A stretch of 64,000 nucleotides of DNA, taken from positions 21,963 through 85,962 of the forward strand of contig JAFGQR010000163.1 in NCBI GenBank assembly GCA_016935555.1, given 5' to 3'. A program made the translations under genes and the position numbers. Below the pieces are notes generated by a model. That model was not told where the DNA came from. It made no database searches and saw only the letters and a program-made list of their open reading frames with translations. Origin of the DNA: Verrucomicrobiota bacterium (GTDB lineage: Bacteria > Verrucomicrobiota > Verrucomicrobiia > Limisphaerales > JAFGQR01). Positions 44,881 to 54,395 of the stretch are shown here, piece by piece (positions within the stretch are counted from its first letter, which is position 1; each line of letters starts with the position of its first letter).

Positions 44881-45720
44881 CTACGTCGAGGAGGAATCAG
44901 GCGCGGAGGTTTCGGTTGCCGCCGCCGGAGCGGCGGGCGCAACCCGCGGCGGATCGCTTGCGGGCGCTTCGGAGCCGGCCGGCAGCGGAGCCGTTCGGGG
45001 CGGCTGCATGATGCGGATGTCGCCAAAGGGCTCGGACTGCGTCGCCACAATCTGGCGGAGGCGGATGAGTTCGAGCAAGGCGAGGAAGGTCACGACGACT
45101 TCGGAGCGGCTGGTGAGGTGGGCAAACAGTTCGGAGAACAGCACCGACGACCGTTCGCGGGTCACGCGCAGCAGGTGGTCGATCTTCTCCGTGACGGTCC
45201 ACCGGTCGTCGAAAACGTCCCGAAGCTGCTCGCGCTCGCCAACGCGTTTGAGAACGGCGTTGACGGCGTTGAGAAGGTCGAACAGGGAAACGTCGGCGCG
45301 CGCCAAGGCGTCCTGCACACCGAACTCCGGCTTGGCGGGCAGGCGGGGAAACGTGTTCTCCTGGTCGAGTTCCCGCGCCTGGAGCTTCACAGCGGCGTCC
45401 TTGAACTTTTTGTATTCGACGAGTTTCCGGATCAGTTCCCATCGGGGATCCTGGAGGTCATCGTCGCCTTCCGCGAGGACTTGCTGATCCCTGGGGAGCA
45501 GTTCGCGGCTCTTGATGTACATCAGGGTGGCGGCCATGACGAGGAACTCGCCGGCGATGTCGAGGTCGAGCAAGCGCATGACCTCGAGGTATTCAAGAAA
45601 CTGCGTCGCCAGCCTGGTCAGGTTCACCTCATAGATGTCCACCTCCTCCTTCTTGATCAGGTAAAGGAGCAGGTCCAACGGCCCTTCAAAGACCTCAAAT
45701 TTGACTTTGTATTCGATCAT
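44881..45720 (-). CDS. scpA: segregation and condensation protein ScpA (kleisin)
   Basis: I start at the ATG at 45720 (MIEYKVKFEVFEGPLDLLL), eight codons inside the track ORF, because the conserved N-terminus begins there; 279 aa. It has the N-terminal SMC-binding helices (LYLIKKEEVDIYEVNLTRLA; EFLVMAATLMYIKSRELLP) and a C-terminal winged helix (SRSEVVVTFLALLELIRLRQ). It bridges the SMC heads and recruits ScpB. An Ala/Pro-rich tail of about 40 residues ends it. First gene of the scpA-scpB-pheA-oxidoreductase run. Confidence 0.95.
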   Translation of the reverse strand: MIEYKVKFEVFEGPLDLLLYLIKKEEVDIYEVNLTRLATQFLEYLEVMRLLDLDIAGEFLVMAATLMYIKSRELLPRDQQVLAEGDDDLQDPRWELIRKLVEYKKFKDAAVKLQARELDQENTFPRLPAKPEFGVQDALARADVSLFDLLNAVNAVLKRVGEREQLRDVFDDRWTVTEKIDHLLRVTRERSSVLFSELFAHLTSRSEVVVTFLALLELIRLRQIVATQSEPFGDIRIMQPPRTAPLPAGSEAPASDPPRVAPAAPAAATETSAPDSSST

Positions 45721-45839
45721 GCAATCGCTCGCGCGACGTCCCATTGCACCGGAAGCCCCACTCTAAAACCTCCCCCGAACGGTTGGCAACGGTATAGTCG
45801 AAACGAATCACACGCCCGCGCCCTCCCCCGGGGGCCGGC

Positions 45840-45869
45840 CGCCTGCGGACACGGGGCCGGCCGCAGGCG
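45840..45869. promoter_or_regulatory. hairpin cgcctgcgg / ccgcaggcg between divergent genes
   Basis: Perfect 9-bp arms with a 12-nt loop in the 185-bp gap between scpA (minus) and the LOG-family gene (plus). It could be an operator or leader hairpin for the plus gene, which starts 36 bp later. Promoter hexamers are not convincing on either side. Confidence 0.35.
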
Positions 45870-45905
45870 TTTGCATTTGGCAAGACACTCGCTACGTTCT
45901 GCGGC

Positions 45906-46937
45906 ATGGACAAAGCGGACAAGCCCCCGCTGGACGCCGGGGTGCGGCGGCGGATTCAGGAACTCATTAAGGTCCGGGGCGACGGTTACAACGCGGATCT
46001 GGTGGCGGACATCATCGACAATGCCTTGAAAATCCTCAAAGACGTCAAGGACCGCGGCGATGTCCGCGTCATCCAGACGGCCGTCCGCGAACTGCGCTAT
46101 GCGTTCAAGCTCTTCGCACCCCATGCGCAGGTGCGGAAGGTCACGATGTTCGGCTCGGCGCGGACACCCGACACGAAGCCGGAGTATGTCCAGGCTCGGG
46201 AGTTCGCAGCCCAGATGGCCAGTGCGGGCTGGATGGTGATCACCGGGGCGGGCCCCGGCATCATGCAGGCCGGACACGAAGGCGCCGGGCCGGCGAACAG
46301 TTTCGGCGCCAACATCCGCCTCCCCTGGGAGCAGGCGGCCAACCCCGTCATTTCCAACGACAAAAAGCTGATCACCTTCAAGTACTTCTTCACCCGCAAG
46401 CTGACCTTCGTGCGGCACTCCGATGCGATTGTCCTGTTCCCGGGCGGGTTCGGAACGATGGACGAGGGCTACGAGGCGCTGACGCTGATGCAGACGGGCA
46501 AGAGCCGGATGATGCCGCTGGTGCTGCTGGATCGTCCGGGGGGGGTCTATTGGCGGACATGGGACAAGCATGTGCGCGAGCATTTGCTGCGCAACGAGTT
46601 CATCTGCCGCGAAGATTTGCACCTCTATCACATCACCGACAGCGCCGAACAGGCCGTCAGAATCATCACCCGGTTCTATCGCAACTTCCATTCGATGCGC
46701 TTCGTGCGCGACCTGCTCGTGATCCGGCTCACGCACCTGCCCAGCCCCTCGGCCATCCGCGGGTTGAACGAGGATTACGCCGACATCATCCAAACCTCCA
46801 ACGTGCAGGTGATCCAGCCCACGCCCGAAGAGCGCGAGGACAACCAGTGCCTGGACCTGCCCAGGATCGCCTTCGGATTCAACCGGCGCGATTACGGGCG
46901 GCTGCGCCAGATGCTGGACACGCTCAACTGCCTCTGA
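45906..46937 (+). CDS. LOG-family nucleotide hydrolase (lysine-decarboxylase fold)
   Basis: 343 aa. The central Rossmann fold has MFGSAR, VITGAGPGIMQAGHEGA and the signature PGGFGTMDEGYE near residue 179. LOG/PpnN-type enzymes cleave nucleoside 5'-monophosphates at the N-glycosidic bond (cytokinin activation in plants, nucleotide turnover in bacteria). The older 'lysine decarboxylase' label is historical. About 75 residues precede the fold and about 70 follow it, so it is longer than the roughly 200-aa minimal LOG. The substrate is not known. It is divergent from scpA. Confidence 0.88.
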   Translation: MDKADKPPLDAGVRRRIQELIKVRGDGYNADLVADIIDNALKILKDVKDRGDVRVIQTAVRELRYAFKLFAPHAQVRKVTMFGSARTPDTKPEYVQAREFAAQMASAGWMVITGAGPGIMQAGHEGAGPANSFGANIRLPWEQAANPVISNDKKLITFKYFFTRKLTFVRHSDAIVLFPGGFGTMDEGYEALTLMQTGKSRMMPLVLLDRPGGVYWRTWDKHVREHLLRNEFICREDLHLYHITDSAEQAVRIITRFYRNFHSMRFVRDLLVIRLTHLPSPSAIRGLNEDYADIIQTSNVQVIQPTPEEREDNQCLDLPRIAFGFNRRDYGRLRQMLDTLNCL

Positions 46938-47283
46938 TGGGTCGGCCTCGGATTGGTCTTGATCCGCCGGGCGAAGCCGGGTAGTATACGTGCTGGTGCG
47001 CGGGCCAAAAGTTGCGCTCAGTTCAAAGCTAAATTCCGCGTAATATCCTGGCTGGCAAAGGTTTAATTGCATCCCGCCAGACATCAAAAGACGCCGTTCC
47101 GGACGTCGAAGGCGATTTGCAGACAGACGCCGGGAGAATGCAATTTTGAATAGTCGAACGATTTTGACGGTCTATGAGTCACAAATTGATCAGAAGTCTT
47201 CGCCAAACACCGAACTTCCCATTGCATAGGGTGGCAAATCACCGCCCAGTGACCAGCGCCTGAGCTGCTGTTTGACGAAACCA
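46938..47283. other. AT-richer intergenic leader before the sigma factor gene
   Basis: 346 bp with clearly lower GC than its neighbours and no supported ORF. It presumably carries the sigma-factor promoter, but several weak hexamers (TTGACG, TTGAAT) lack a well-spaced partner, so I do not place one. Confidence 0.5.
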
Positions 47284-49128
47284 ATGAAACGAACACAGAA
47301 GAAAGTGAAACCGAACGGAGCCAAGCAAGCCGCCCTGAAGAGCAATGAACTGGGTTCGAGGCACTTGGACAGCACACCCGTTCCCAGAACATCGTTGCAT
47401 CTCCGGCGCACCGTGCGCCACAGGAAACCCGTCATTGCGTTGCCCAAAGTCCCCGCGATTGCCGTCGAGCCCGCATCCTCCACTCCCCCCATCAGAACCC
47501 AGAGCGGCCTGGACATCACTGAACGCATCGCCGAGTTGACAAACATCGCGCAAACCAAGGGCTGCCTGACGTTCGAAGACGTGCGCGAGGCGTGCGCCCT
47601 CGAGGATCTGACTCCGGATGAGTTCGTCGACATTTACAGCGCCCTGGCGCACGCCGGGGTGGAAGTGGTCGAACGCGCGCCTGCTGCTCCCGCCACCGCC
47701 GCTTCATCCAAAGATGCCGCCGAACCCGAAGATGTGCGGCTGGACATCCTGGACGATCCCATCCGGCTTTACCTCAAACAAATGGGCCGCACACCCCTCC
47801 TGAACCGCGAGGGCGAAGTGTCGATCTGCAAGCGCATTGAAGAGGCAGAAAACGAGGTGCGCCACATCCTCTACGGATTCGGCTTCACGGCCAAGGAACA
47901 CATCGCGCTGGCGGAGAAACTCTATTCCGAACCGCCGAAGGAGCGCTTTGACCGCGTCATTCTCGACACCAAGGCGCCCGTGCGCCTCAAGCATCTGCAG
48001 AACCTGCGCACACTCGTCAAACGGGTCGGCGCCCTGGACCGCAAGGCCGACCTGAAATACGCCGAGTGGCGCAAGACCGCCGGCGCCATTGCCAAGGAGA
48101 GGCGACTCCACGAATACCGGAAACTGGACCGGTCTCTGCAAACCATGTTGCCCGCGTTCTGCTATCAGCCCCGCATCGTCGAGGAAATGGCCGTCGTTGC
48201 CGCCAACGTCGAGGAGCAAATGCAGAACTGCCTGCGAACCTTGCAGGAGACCAAGGGCCTCCGCCCCTCCGCGCGCCACGACACGCTGGTGACCGGGGCC
48301 CGGGAGAAACTCAAGAACCTGGAAAGCTTCGTGCGCATGCCCGGAGAGGATTACCTGCGCGCCTGCAGCCTCATGAAACAGGCAGCCGCCCGCGCCCGCA
48401 ACGCCAAAACGGAAATGGTCGAAGCCAACCTGCGCCTCGTCGTCTCCGTCGCCCGCAAATACTCCAATCGCGGCCTGTCGCTGCTGGACATGATCCAGGA
48501 GGGCAACCTGGGCCTGATGCGCGCCGTGGAGAAGTTCGAATACCGCCGGGGCTACAAGTTCTCCACCTACGCGGTCTGGTGGATCCGGCAGGCGGTGACA
48601 CGCGCGCTGGCCGACCAGGCGCGCACGGTGCGGATTCCGGTGCACATGATCGAGGTCATCCACAAGGCGGTCCGCGTCCAGCAGCAGATCGTCCAGGAAC
48701 TGGGCCGCGAAGCCACCCCGGAGGAAATCGCCGACGAAATGCAAATGCCCGTCGAGCGCGTTCGCGCCCTGCTTAAGATGTCCCAGCAGGCGGTCTCCCT
48801 CCAAACGCCCGTCGGCGACGAGGCCGACGCCAGCCTCGGGGATTTCATCGAGGACAAGACGGCCGAGGACCCGGCGGAGAAAACCGGCTACCTGCTCCTG
48901 AAAAGCCGCCTGGCAGGGGTGCTGTCGACACTCACCGAGCGCGAGCGGCGCGTGCTGGAATTGCGGTTCGGCCTCAAAGACGGCGACGAATACACCCTCG
49001 AGGAAGTCGGCAAACAATACAAGGTCACCCGCGAACGCATCCGCCAGATCGAAGCCAAAGCATTGCGGAAATTGCGCCACCCGACCCGCGCCCGCGAATT
49101 GCAGGGCTTCCTCGACACGGAAGACTGA
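47284..49128 (+). CDS. rpoD: principal RNA polymerase sigma factor (sigma70)
   Basis: The track uses a TTG at 47272; the ATG at 47284 is preferred, giving 614 aa. After a basic extension of about 65 residues there is a region 1.1-like helix bundle ([20 protein letters not shown]), region 1.2 ([20 protein letters not shown]), a non-conserved segment, regions 2.1-2.4 ([40 protein letters not shown]), region 3 and region 4 with the -35-binding helix ([20 protein letters not shown]). All blocks fit a group 1, housekeeping sigma. The MFS gene follows 7 bp later. Confidence 0.95.
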   Translation: MKRTQKKVKPNGAKQAALKSNELGSRHLDSTPVPRTSLHLRRTVRHRKPVIALPKVPAIAVEPASSTPPIRTQSGLDITERIAELTNIAQTKGCLTFEDVREACALEDLTPDEFVDIYSALAHAGVEVVERAPAAPATAASSKDAAEPEDVRLDILDDPIRLYLKQMGRTPLLNREGEVSICKRIEEAENEVRHILYGFGFTAKEHIALAEKLYSEPPKERFDRVILDTKAPVRLKHLQNLRTLVKRVGALDRKADLKYAEWRKTAGAIAKERRLHEYRKLDRSLQTMLPAFCYQPRIVEEMAVVAANVEEQMQNCLRTLQETKGLRPSARHDTLVTGAREKLKNLESFVRMPGEDYLRACSLMKQAAARARNAKTEMVEANLRLVVSVARKYSNRGLSLLDMIQEGNLGLMRAVEKFEYRRGYKFSTYAVWWIRQAVTRALADQARTVRIPVHMIEVIHKAVRVQQQIVQELGREATPEEIADEMQMPVERVRALLKMSQQAVSLQTPVGDEADASLGDFIEDKTAEDPAEKTGYLLLKSRLAGVLSTLTERERRVLELRFGLKDGDEYTLEEVGKQYKVTRERIRQIEAKALRKLRHPTRARELQGFLDTED

Positions 49129-49135
49129 GGCCCCG

Positions 49136-50425
49136 GTGCGATCCGGCAATGCTGATGGCCCCCCGCTGCCGGCTCGGCCCGTCCACTACGCATGGGTGGT
49201 GCTGGGATTCGTCGTCCTGGCCGTGTTCAGTTCGCTCGGGCTGGCGCGGTTTGGCTACACCGCGATCCTGCCGGCCATGCAGGACGCGCTGGCGCTCTCC
49301 AACCTCCAAACGGGCATGCTCCAGTCGTCAAACCTCCTCGGCTACATGCTCGCCGTGGTGTTCGCCGGCGTCCTCGCCACGCGGTTCGGACCGCGCCTCG
49401 TCGTGTCCGCATCCCTCCTGCTCACCGGCGCGGCAATGCTCCTCACAGGCTGGATCCCCACCTTCGGCGGCGCCCAAGCCGGCCGCTTCCTCGCAGGCGT
49501 CGGCGGCGCCGGCGGCAATGTCCCCGCCATGGCCCTCGTCTCCGCCTGGTTCGGCCCCCGACGCCGCGGCGTCGCCACGGGCATCGGCGTCGCCGGATCC
49601 AGCGTCGGCCTGATGGTCACGGGCCCGCTGATTCCACGCCTCCTGGAGCGGCACGATTGGCGGGTCTGCTGGTACGTGCTGGGAGCCCTCGCCGTCGCCA
49701 CCGCCGCGTTGTGCCTCGCATTCCTCCGCAACCGCCCCGCCGACCACGGGCTCCTGCCCCTGGGCGATGCCCCCCGCGACGCCGCCCGCCCCAATGCCAC
49801 CCGGGGCGCGTCCGCCCTGGATTGGGGCTCGGTCTACCGCTCGCGCCGGCTCTGGCACCTCGCAGTGGTGTATTTCGCCTTCGGATTCTCGTACATCATC
49901 TACTCGACCTTCTTCATCCGCTACCTGTCCAGAGAAGGCGGCTTCACCCTGGCCGGTGCCGGCCAACTCTGGTTCCGCATCGGCCTGGTCTCGATCGTCA
50001 GCGGCTTCCTCTGGGGCGGCGTTTCCGACCGCTGGGGCCGGAAGCTGGCCCTGTTCGGCGTGTTCCTCGTTCAGGCCATCGCCTTCGGCATCCTGGGAGT
50101 GGGCCACCGCGTGGGCACCGTCTATGCCTCGGCCGCCCTGTTCGCCCTGACGGCCTGGAGCATCCCGGCGCTCATGGCCGCCCTGGCCGGCGACCTCTTC
50201 GGAGCGCGGCTGGCCCCTGCGGCGCTCGGGCTGATGACGATCGTGTTCGGCCTGGGGCAGGCGCTGGGGCCGTTTGTCGCAGGGAAAATGGCGGACGCGG
50301 CGCAATCCTTTGCGCCGGCTTTCCTGCTCGCAGGCGCCGTGGCGTTGGTGCTGGGCGGCGGCGGCACGCTGTTCCTGCCGGGCAAGGAAGCGTCCGCCGC
50401 GCCGGCGCAATCGCCGGCGGGCTGA
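49136..50425 (+). CDS. MFS permease
   Basis: 429 aa from a GTG start 7 bp after the sigma-factor stop; a nearby ATG is out of frame. About 12 hydrophobic segments are visible, starting HYAWVVLGFVVLAVFSSLGL, with the MFS inter-helix pattern around FAGVLATRFGPR. The early part (LARFGYTAILPAMQ) resembles the YbfB/YjiJ-type transporters. Substrate cannot be inferred. The tail is Ala/Pro-rich. Confidence 0.85.
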   Translation: MRSGNADGPPLPARPVHYAWVVLGFVVLAVFSSLGLARFGYTAILPAMQDALALSNLQTGMLQSSNLLGYMLAVVFAGVLATRFGPRLVVSASLLLTGAAMLLTGWIPTFGGAQAGRFLAGVGGAGGNVPAMALVSAWFGPRRRGVATGIGVAGSSVGLMVTGPLIPRLLERHDWRVCWYVLGALAVATAALCLAFLRNRPADHGLLPLGDAPRDAARPNATRGASALDWGSVYRSRRLWHLAVVYFAFGFSYIIYSTFFIRYLSREGGFTLAGAGQLWFRIGLVSIVSGFLWGGVSDRWGRKLALFGVFLVQAIAFGILGVGHRVGTVYASAALFALTAWSIPALMAALAGDLFGARLAPAALGLMTIVFGLGQALGPFVAGKMADAAQSFAPAFLLAGAVALVLGGGGTLFLPGKEASAAPAQSPAG

Positions 50426-50535
50426 AGCGGCAGCCGGCCAAGCCTCCGGAACCACCAGGCCGTGCCGCCGGCGCGGGGTGTCGTGCCCCCCCTTGGCTTC
50501 GCGCTGCCGCGCTGCCGCCTTCAATGCTTCCTCCC

Positions 50536-50564
50536 TTGGCATCAGGGCCGGAAAGGCCTAAAGT
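50536..50564 (+). promoter_or_regulatory. candidate promoter for uvrA
   Basis: TTGGCA, 17 bp, TAAAGT, ending 33 bp before the uvrA ATG. The spacer contains ggcc-ggaaa-ggcc. No LexA-like box that I recognise overlaps it. Confidence 0.45.
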
Positions 50565-50597
50565 AGTGGATTGTTTGGACGCGGCGATTGGCAAGTC

Positions 50598-53500
50598 ATG
50601 GCGAAGGAATGGATCCGGATCGGCGGCGCGCGTGAGCACAACCTCAAGAACCTCACGCTGGCGATTCCGCGCGACAGGCTGGTGGTCATCACCGGCCTGA
50701 GCGGCTCGGGGAAGTCGTCGCTCGCCTTCGACACCATTTATGCCGAAGGCCAGCGCAAATACGTCGAGTCGCTCTCAGCCTACGCCCGGCAGTTTCTCGA
50801 CCAGATGCAGAAGCCGGACGTGGACTACATTGAGGGCCTGTCGCCGGCCATCGCCATCGAGCAGCGCAATGCCGGCAGCAACCCCCGATCCATCATCGCC
50901 ACCACCACCGAAATCTACGATTACCTCCGCCTGCTCTACGCCCACGTCGGTCAGCCCCACTGCCCCGTCACCGGCCTCCCCATCACCTCCCAAACCACCA
51001 CCCAAATCGTTGATGCCATCCTCGCCCTCCCCCCAAAAACCCGCATCCTCCTGCTCGCCCCCGTCGTCCGCGACCAGCGAGGCGAGTTCCGGGACGTCAT
51101 CGAACGCCTGGCCCGCGAGGGGTTCGTCCGCGCCCGCGTCGATGGCACCCTGGTCGAACTCGAAAGCAATGTCCGCATCAAACTCGACCCCAAAGAACGC
51201 CACCACATCGACGCCGTGGTCGACCGGCTCGTCGTCGACGAAAAAATCCGTGTCCGGCTCAGCGACAGCGTGGAGACGGCCCTCAAATGGGGAGAGGGGC
51301 GGCTGCTGGTGCTGCACCAAGGCCCGGACGCCGTGGAGGGAAAAAGCCGGAACGCGACCGTGCCGGACGGACCCGGAGCCGGCGCGAGTTCGCGCGTCGT
51401 GACGCTGGGCGGGTCGGTTTGGCGGGAGACGCTTCACTCGAACCGGAACTACAGCCCCGCCACGGGGCAAAGCTACGAAAAACCCACCCCGAAACATTTC
51501 TCCTTTAACGCGCCTGCGGGAGCCTGCACGGTCTGCCACGGGCTGGGACAGAAAATGGTGTTCGACGAAGGGCTGGTCGTGCCGGACCCGGCGCGATCGC
51601 TCGAGCAAGGCGCGGTGCTGCCCTGGCGGCGGGGCGGCAAGCGCATGGTGGCCTACTACAAGGCAATGCTGCGCGCCGTCGCCGCCCATTACCGCCAAAG
51701 CCTCGACACTCCTTACGCCAAACTGCCGGAGGACTTCCGGCGCGTCCTGATGCGCGGCAGCAGCGCCACCGAAATCCAATTCCACTTCTGGCGCGCCGGG
51801 AAACCCTGCCCCGTGCGCCGCCCCTTCGAAGGTGTCCTGCCGAACCTCGAACGCCTCTACCAGGAAACCGAAAGCGAATTCACCCGCAACCGCCTCAAGG
51901 CCTTCATGAGCCCTCAATTCTGCGACGCCTGCCGCGGCAAACGCCTGAAACCCGAAATCCTCGCCGTCACCCTCTCCAGCGCCCCACGCAAACCCCAAAG
52001 CCCGGAAACCACCGCCCCTGACCCGGAACCCGCCGGCAGCGGGCGCCCTGCCCCGAAGCCGGCCCCGGCCGATCCCAATCCCGCCAACCAACGCGAACAG
52101 GCCCCACCGTCGGATCCCCACACCGCCCCACCCCCCGCCCTTCACCCTCCTCAATCCCGCGTCCCCGGCCTGTCCATCATGGACGTCTGCGACCTGTCCA
52201 TCGACGAGGCCGACGCCTTCTTTGCCAACCTCACACTGACCGAGTTCCAACGCCAGATTGCCGCCGAACCCGTCAAGGAAATCCGCTCCCGGCTCCGGTT
52301 CCTGAAGGACGTCGGGCTCGGGTATCTGACGCTGAGCCGGGAAAGCGGAACGCTTAGCGGCGGCGAAGCGCAGCGAATCCGCTTGGCCACCCAAATCGGC
52401 GCCGGCCTCGTCGGCGTGCTGTACATCCTCGACGAACCCAGCATTGGCCTCCATCAGCGCGACAACGCGCGCCTGCTCCAAACCCTCAAACACCTGCGCG
52501 ACCTCGGCAACTCGGTGCTCGTGGTCGAACACGACGAGGACACCATGCGCCAGGCCGATTACCTCGTCGATCTCGGCCCAGGCGCCGGCGTGCGCGGCGG
52601 CGAGGTCGTCGCCGCCGGATCCCTCCCCGAAATTCTCGCCCACCCCAAATCGCTGACCGCCAAATACCTCGCCGGCGAACTGGCCATCCCCGTCCCGAAA
52701 CACCGCGTCGCCCCCGACGCCACACGCGGCTGGCTCGAAATCGTCGGCGCCACCGAAAACAACCTCAAGAACATCGACGTCCGCATCCCCCTGGGCACCC
52801 TCACGTGCGTCACCGGCGTGAGCGGTTCCGGCAAAAGCACCCTCGTGGACGACATCCTCCGCCGCGCGCTGTTCCGCTTCTGGCATGGCTCCAAAGAACG
52901 CCCCGGCGCCCACCGCACCATCCTCGGGAAAGAGCACCTCGACAAGATCATCGTCATCGACCAGACCCCCATCGGACGCACCCCGCGCAGCAACCCCGCC
53001 ACCTACACCGGCATGTTCAACGAAATCCGCGACCTCTTCGCCCGCCTGCCAGCAGCAAAAATCCGCGGCTACGGCGCCGGCCGCTTCAGCTTCAACGTCA
53101 AGGGCGGCCGCTGCGAAAAATGCCAGGGCGACGGCCTGATCAAGATTGAAATGCATTTTCTGCCCCCGGTGTATGTGACCTGCGAAGCCTGCGGCGGACG
53201 CCGCTACAACCGCGAAACCCTGGAAATCAATTTCAAAGGCGTCAATATCGCCGATGTCCTCGACATGACCGTCGACGAGGCCGTCGTCTTCTTCCGTGCC
53301 GTGCCCCACATCCACGATACCTGCCTCACCCTCGCCGAAGTCGGCCTGGGGTACCTGCGCCTCGGCCAGGCGGCAACCACGTTGAGCGGAGGCGAGGCCC
53401 AGCGCCTCAAGCTCGCCTCCGAGCTGACCCGCAAAACCACCGGCCGGACCCTCTACCTGCTCGACGAACCCACCACAGGCCTGCACTTCGCCGACGTCGC

Positions 53501-53720
53501 CAAACTGCTCGAGGTCCTCTTCAAACTCCGCGCCCCGGGCAACACCCTCGTCGTCATCGAACACAACCTCGATGTCATCAAAACCGCCGACTGGATCATC
53601 GACCTCGGCCCCGAAGGCGGCGACGCCGGCGGACGCATCGTTGCCCAAGGCACCCCCGGAACCGTCGCCGCCTGCCCCGAAAGCCACACCGGCCGCTTCC
53701 TCAGGCGCGTGCTGAAGTGA
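50598..53720 (+). CDS. uvrA: excinuclease ABC subunit A
   Basis: The track starts at a TTG; the ATG at 50598 gives 1,040 aa. There are two ABC ATPase modules: Walker A GLSGSGKS (residues 33-40) and GVSGSGKS, and signatures [14 protein letters not shown] and [14 protein letters not shown]. Zinc-binding Cys pairs are present (CTVCHGLG with [16 protein letters not shown] with CEACGGRR). It recognises DNA damage with UvrB in nucleotide excision repair. After the [18 protein letters not shown] segment there is a proline-rich insert of roughly 55 residues (about nt 51975-52160) before [15 protein letters not shown], where other UvrA proteins have a short link; this explains much of the extra length. 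Confidence 0.96.
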   Translation: MAKEWIRIGGAREHNLKNLTLAIPRDRLVVITGLSGSGKSSLAFDTIYAEGQRKYVESLSAYARQFLDQMQKPDVDYIEGLSPAIAIEQRNAGSNPRSIIATTTEIYDYLRLLYAHVGQPHCPVTGLPITSQTTTQIVDAILALPPKTRILLLAPVVRDQRGEFRDVIERLAREGFVRARVDGTLVELESNVRIKLDPKERHHIDAVVDRLVVDEKIRVRLSDSVETALKWGEGRLLVLHQGPDAVEGKSRNATVPDGPGAGASSRVVTLGGSVWRETLHSNRNYSPATGQSYEKPTPKHFSFNAPAGACTVCHGLGQKMVFDEGLVVPDPARSLEQGAVLPWRRGGKRMVAYYKAMLRAVAAHYRQSLDTPYAKLPEDFRRVLMRGSSATEIQFHFWRAGKPCPVRRPFEGVLPNLERLYQETESEFTRNRLKAFMSPQFCDACRGKRLKPEILAVTLSSAPRKPQSPETTAPDPEPAGSGRPAPKPAPADPNPANQREQAPPSDPHTAPPPALHPPQSRVPGLSIMDVCDLSIDEADAFFANLTLTEFQRQIAAEPVKEIRSRLRFLKDVGLGYLTLSRESGTLSGGEAQRIRLATQIGAGLVGVLYILDEPSIGLHQRDNARLLQTLKHLRDLGNSVLVVEHDEDTMRQADYLVDLGPGAGVRGGEVVAAGSLPEILAHPKSLTAKYLAGELAIPVPKHRVAPDATRGWLEIVGATENNLKNIDVRIPLGTLTCVTGVSGSGKSTLVDDILRRALFRFWHGSKERPGAHRTILGKEHLDKIIVIDQTPIGRTPRSNPATYTGMFNEIRDLFARLPAAKIRGYGAGRFSFNVKGGRCEKCQGDGLIKIEMHFLPPVYVTCEACGGRRYNRETLEINFKGVNIADVLDMTVDEAVVFFRAVPHIHDTCLTLAEVGLGYLRLGQAATTLSGGEAQRLKLASELTRKTTGRTLYLLDEPTTGLHFADVAKLLEVLFKLRAPGNTLVVIEHNLDVIKTADWIIDLGPEGGDAGGRIVAQGTPGTVAACPESHTGRFLRRVLK

Positions 53721-53745
53721 CCCATCGGCGTTGGTGACCCCTTTG

Positions 53746-53896
53746 CAGTCGGACCGACCTCAGGGCATATTCCCGATCATGATTCGCCTCTTTGCAAAGC
53801 TCCTCCTGTTGACGACGCTGCTCACACTGACGGATCGTCTCTTCGCCTCCACAGGCATGGCCAAGTCCGTCCGGACCACGGCCGATCTGGTCAGCG
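53746..53896 (+). repeat. 151-bp direct repeat, left copy (signal-peptide segment)
   Basis: About 91% identical (13 differences by eye) to 56355-56505 in the same orientation. It covers the leader and the signal peptide [22 protein letters not shown] and ends at gtcagcg. Downstream of that point the two loci differ completely. Confidence 0.85.
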
Positions 53897-54345
53897 TGGA
53901 TGCGGTCATCTCGAACTGCGTCATCAATCTGTCCCCCGACAAGCCGCAGGTCTGGCGGGAAATCGCCCGTGTCTTGAAGCCCGGTGGTCGTGTCCCGGTG
54001 TCTGATCTTGCTCTGCTCAAGCCCCTGCCGCCCGCCGTTGCGCACAGGGTCGAGGCGCTGGTCGGGTGCGTGGCTGGGGCGGTCCTGGTGTCCGACACCG
54101 ACCGGATGGTCCGGGAGGCTGGTCTGGGTGATGTGGTGCTCAAGGCCAAGCCGGGCTACGTGGACGGCATGGTGGATTGGCAAGACCCGCTCTATCAGAA
54201 AATCATGGCTTACTTGCCGGCGGGCACGACGCCCTCGGATTACATCACCAGCCTCGAAGTCACCGCGCAGAAACCATCAGTGCCAGTGGCATCGGCGCCG
54301 GCCGGCGTCCCCAAATCCGTGGCCAAAGCAGGTCAAGGATCCTAG
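53779..54345 (+). pseudogene. chimera: duplicated signal peptide fused to C-terminal part of arsenite methyltransferase (ArsM)
   Basis: 188 codons from the ATG at 53779. The first about 40 residues ([20 protein letters not shown]...[10 protein letters not shown]) duplicate the start of the beta-helix protein at 56388. From [20 protein letters not shown] on, the sequence is the distal part of ArsM-type SAM methyltransferases ([43 protein letters not shown]). The SAM-binding Rossmann start and the N-terminal Cys of ArsM are absent, so it cannot be an active methyltransferase. The frame is open across the junction, so an exported chimeric product is possible in principle. It directly follows uvrA. 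Confidence 0.75.
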
Positions 54346-54378
54346 ATTTTCCTGCTCGCGCGTTGTGTAACAATCTAG
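54342..54378. repeat. inverted repeat ctagatt...aatctag before orphan ORF
   Basis: 7-bp perfect arms separated by 23 bp, in the 50-bp gap between the ArsM chimera and the next ORF. It may be an operator or a mobile-element scar; support is positional only. Confidence 0.3.
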
Positions 54379-54395
54379 TAGCTTGACACGTTGAA

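Noticed and set aside
50775-53687. 970-aa antisense ORF over uvrA
   Set aside because: Gly/Ala/Asp-rich shadow of the uvrA repeats of ATPase motifs; no independent evidence.
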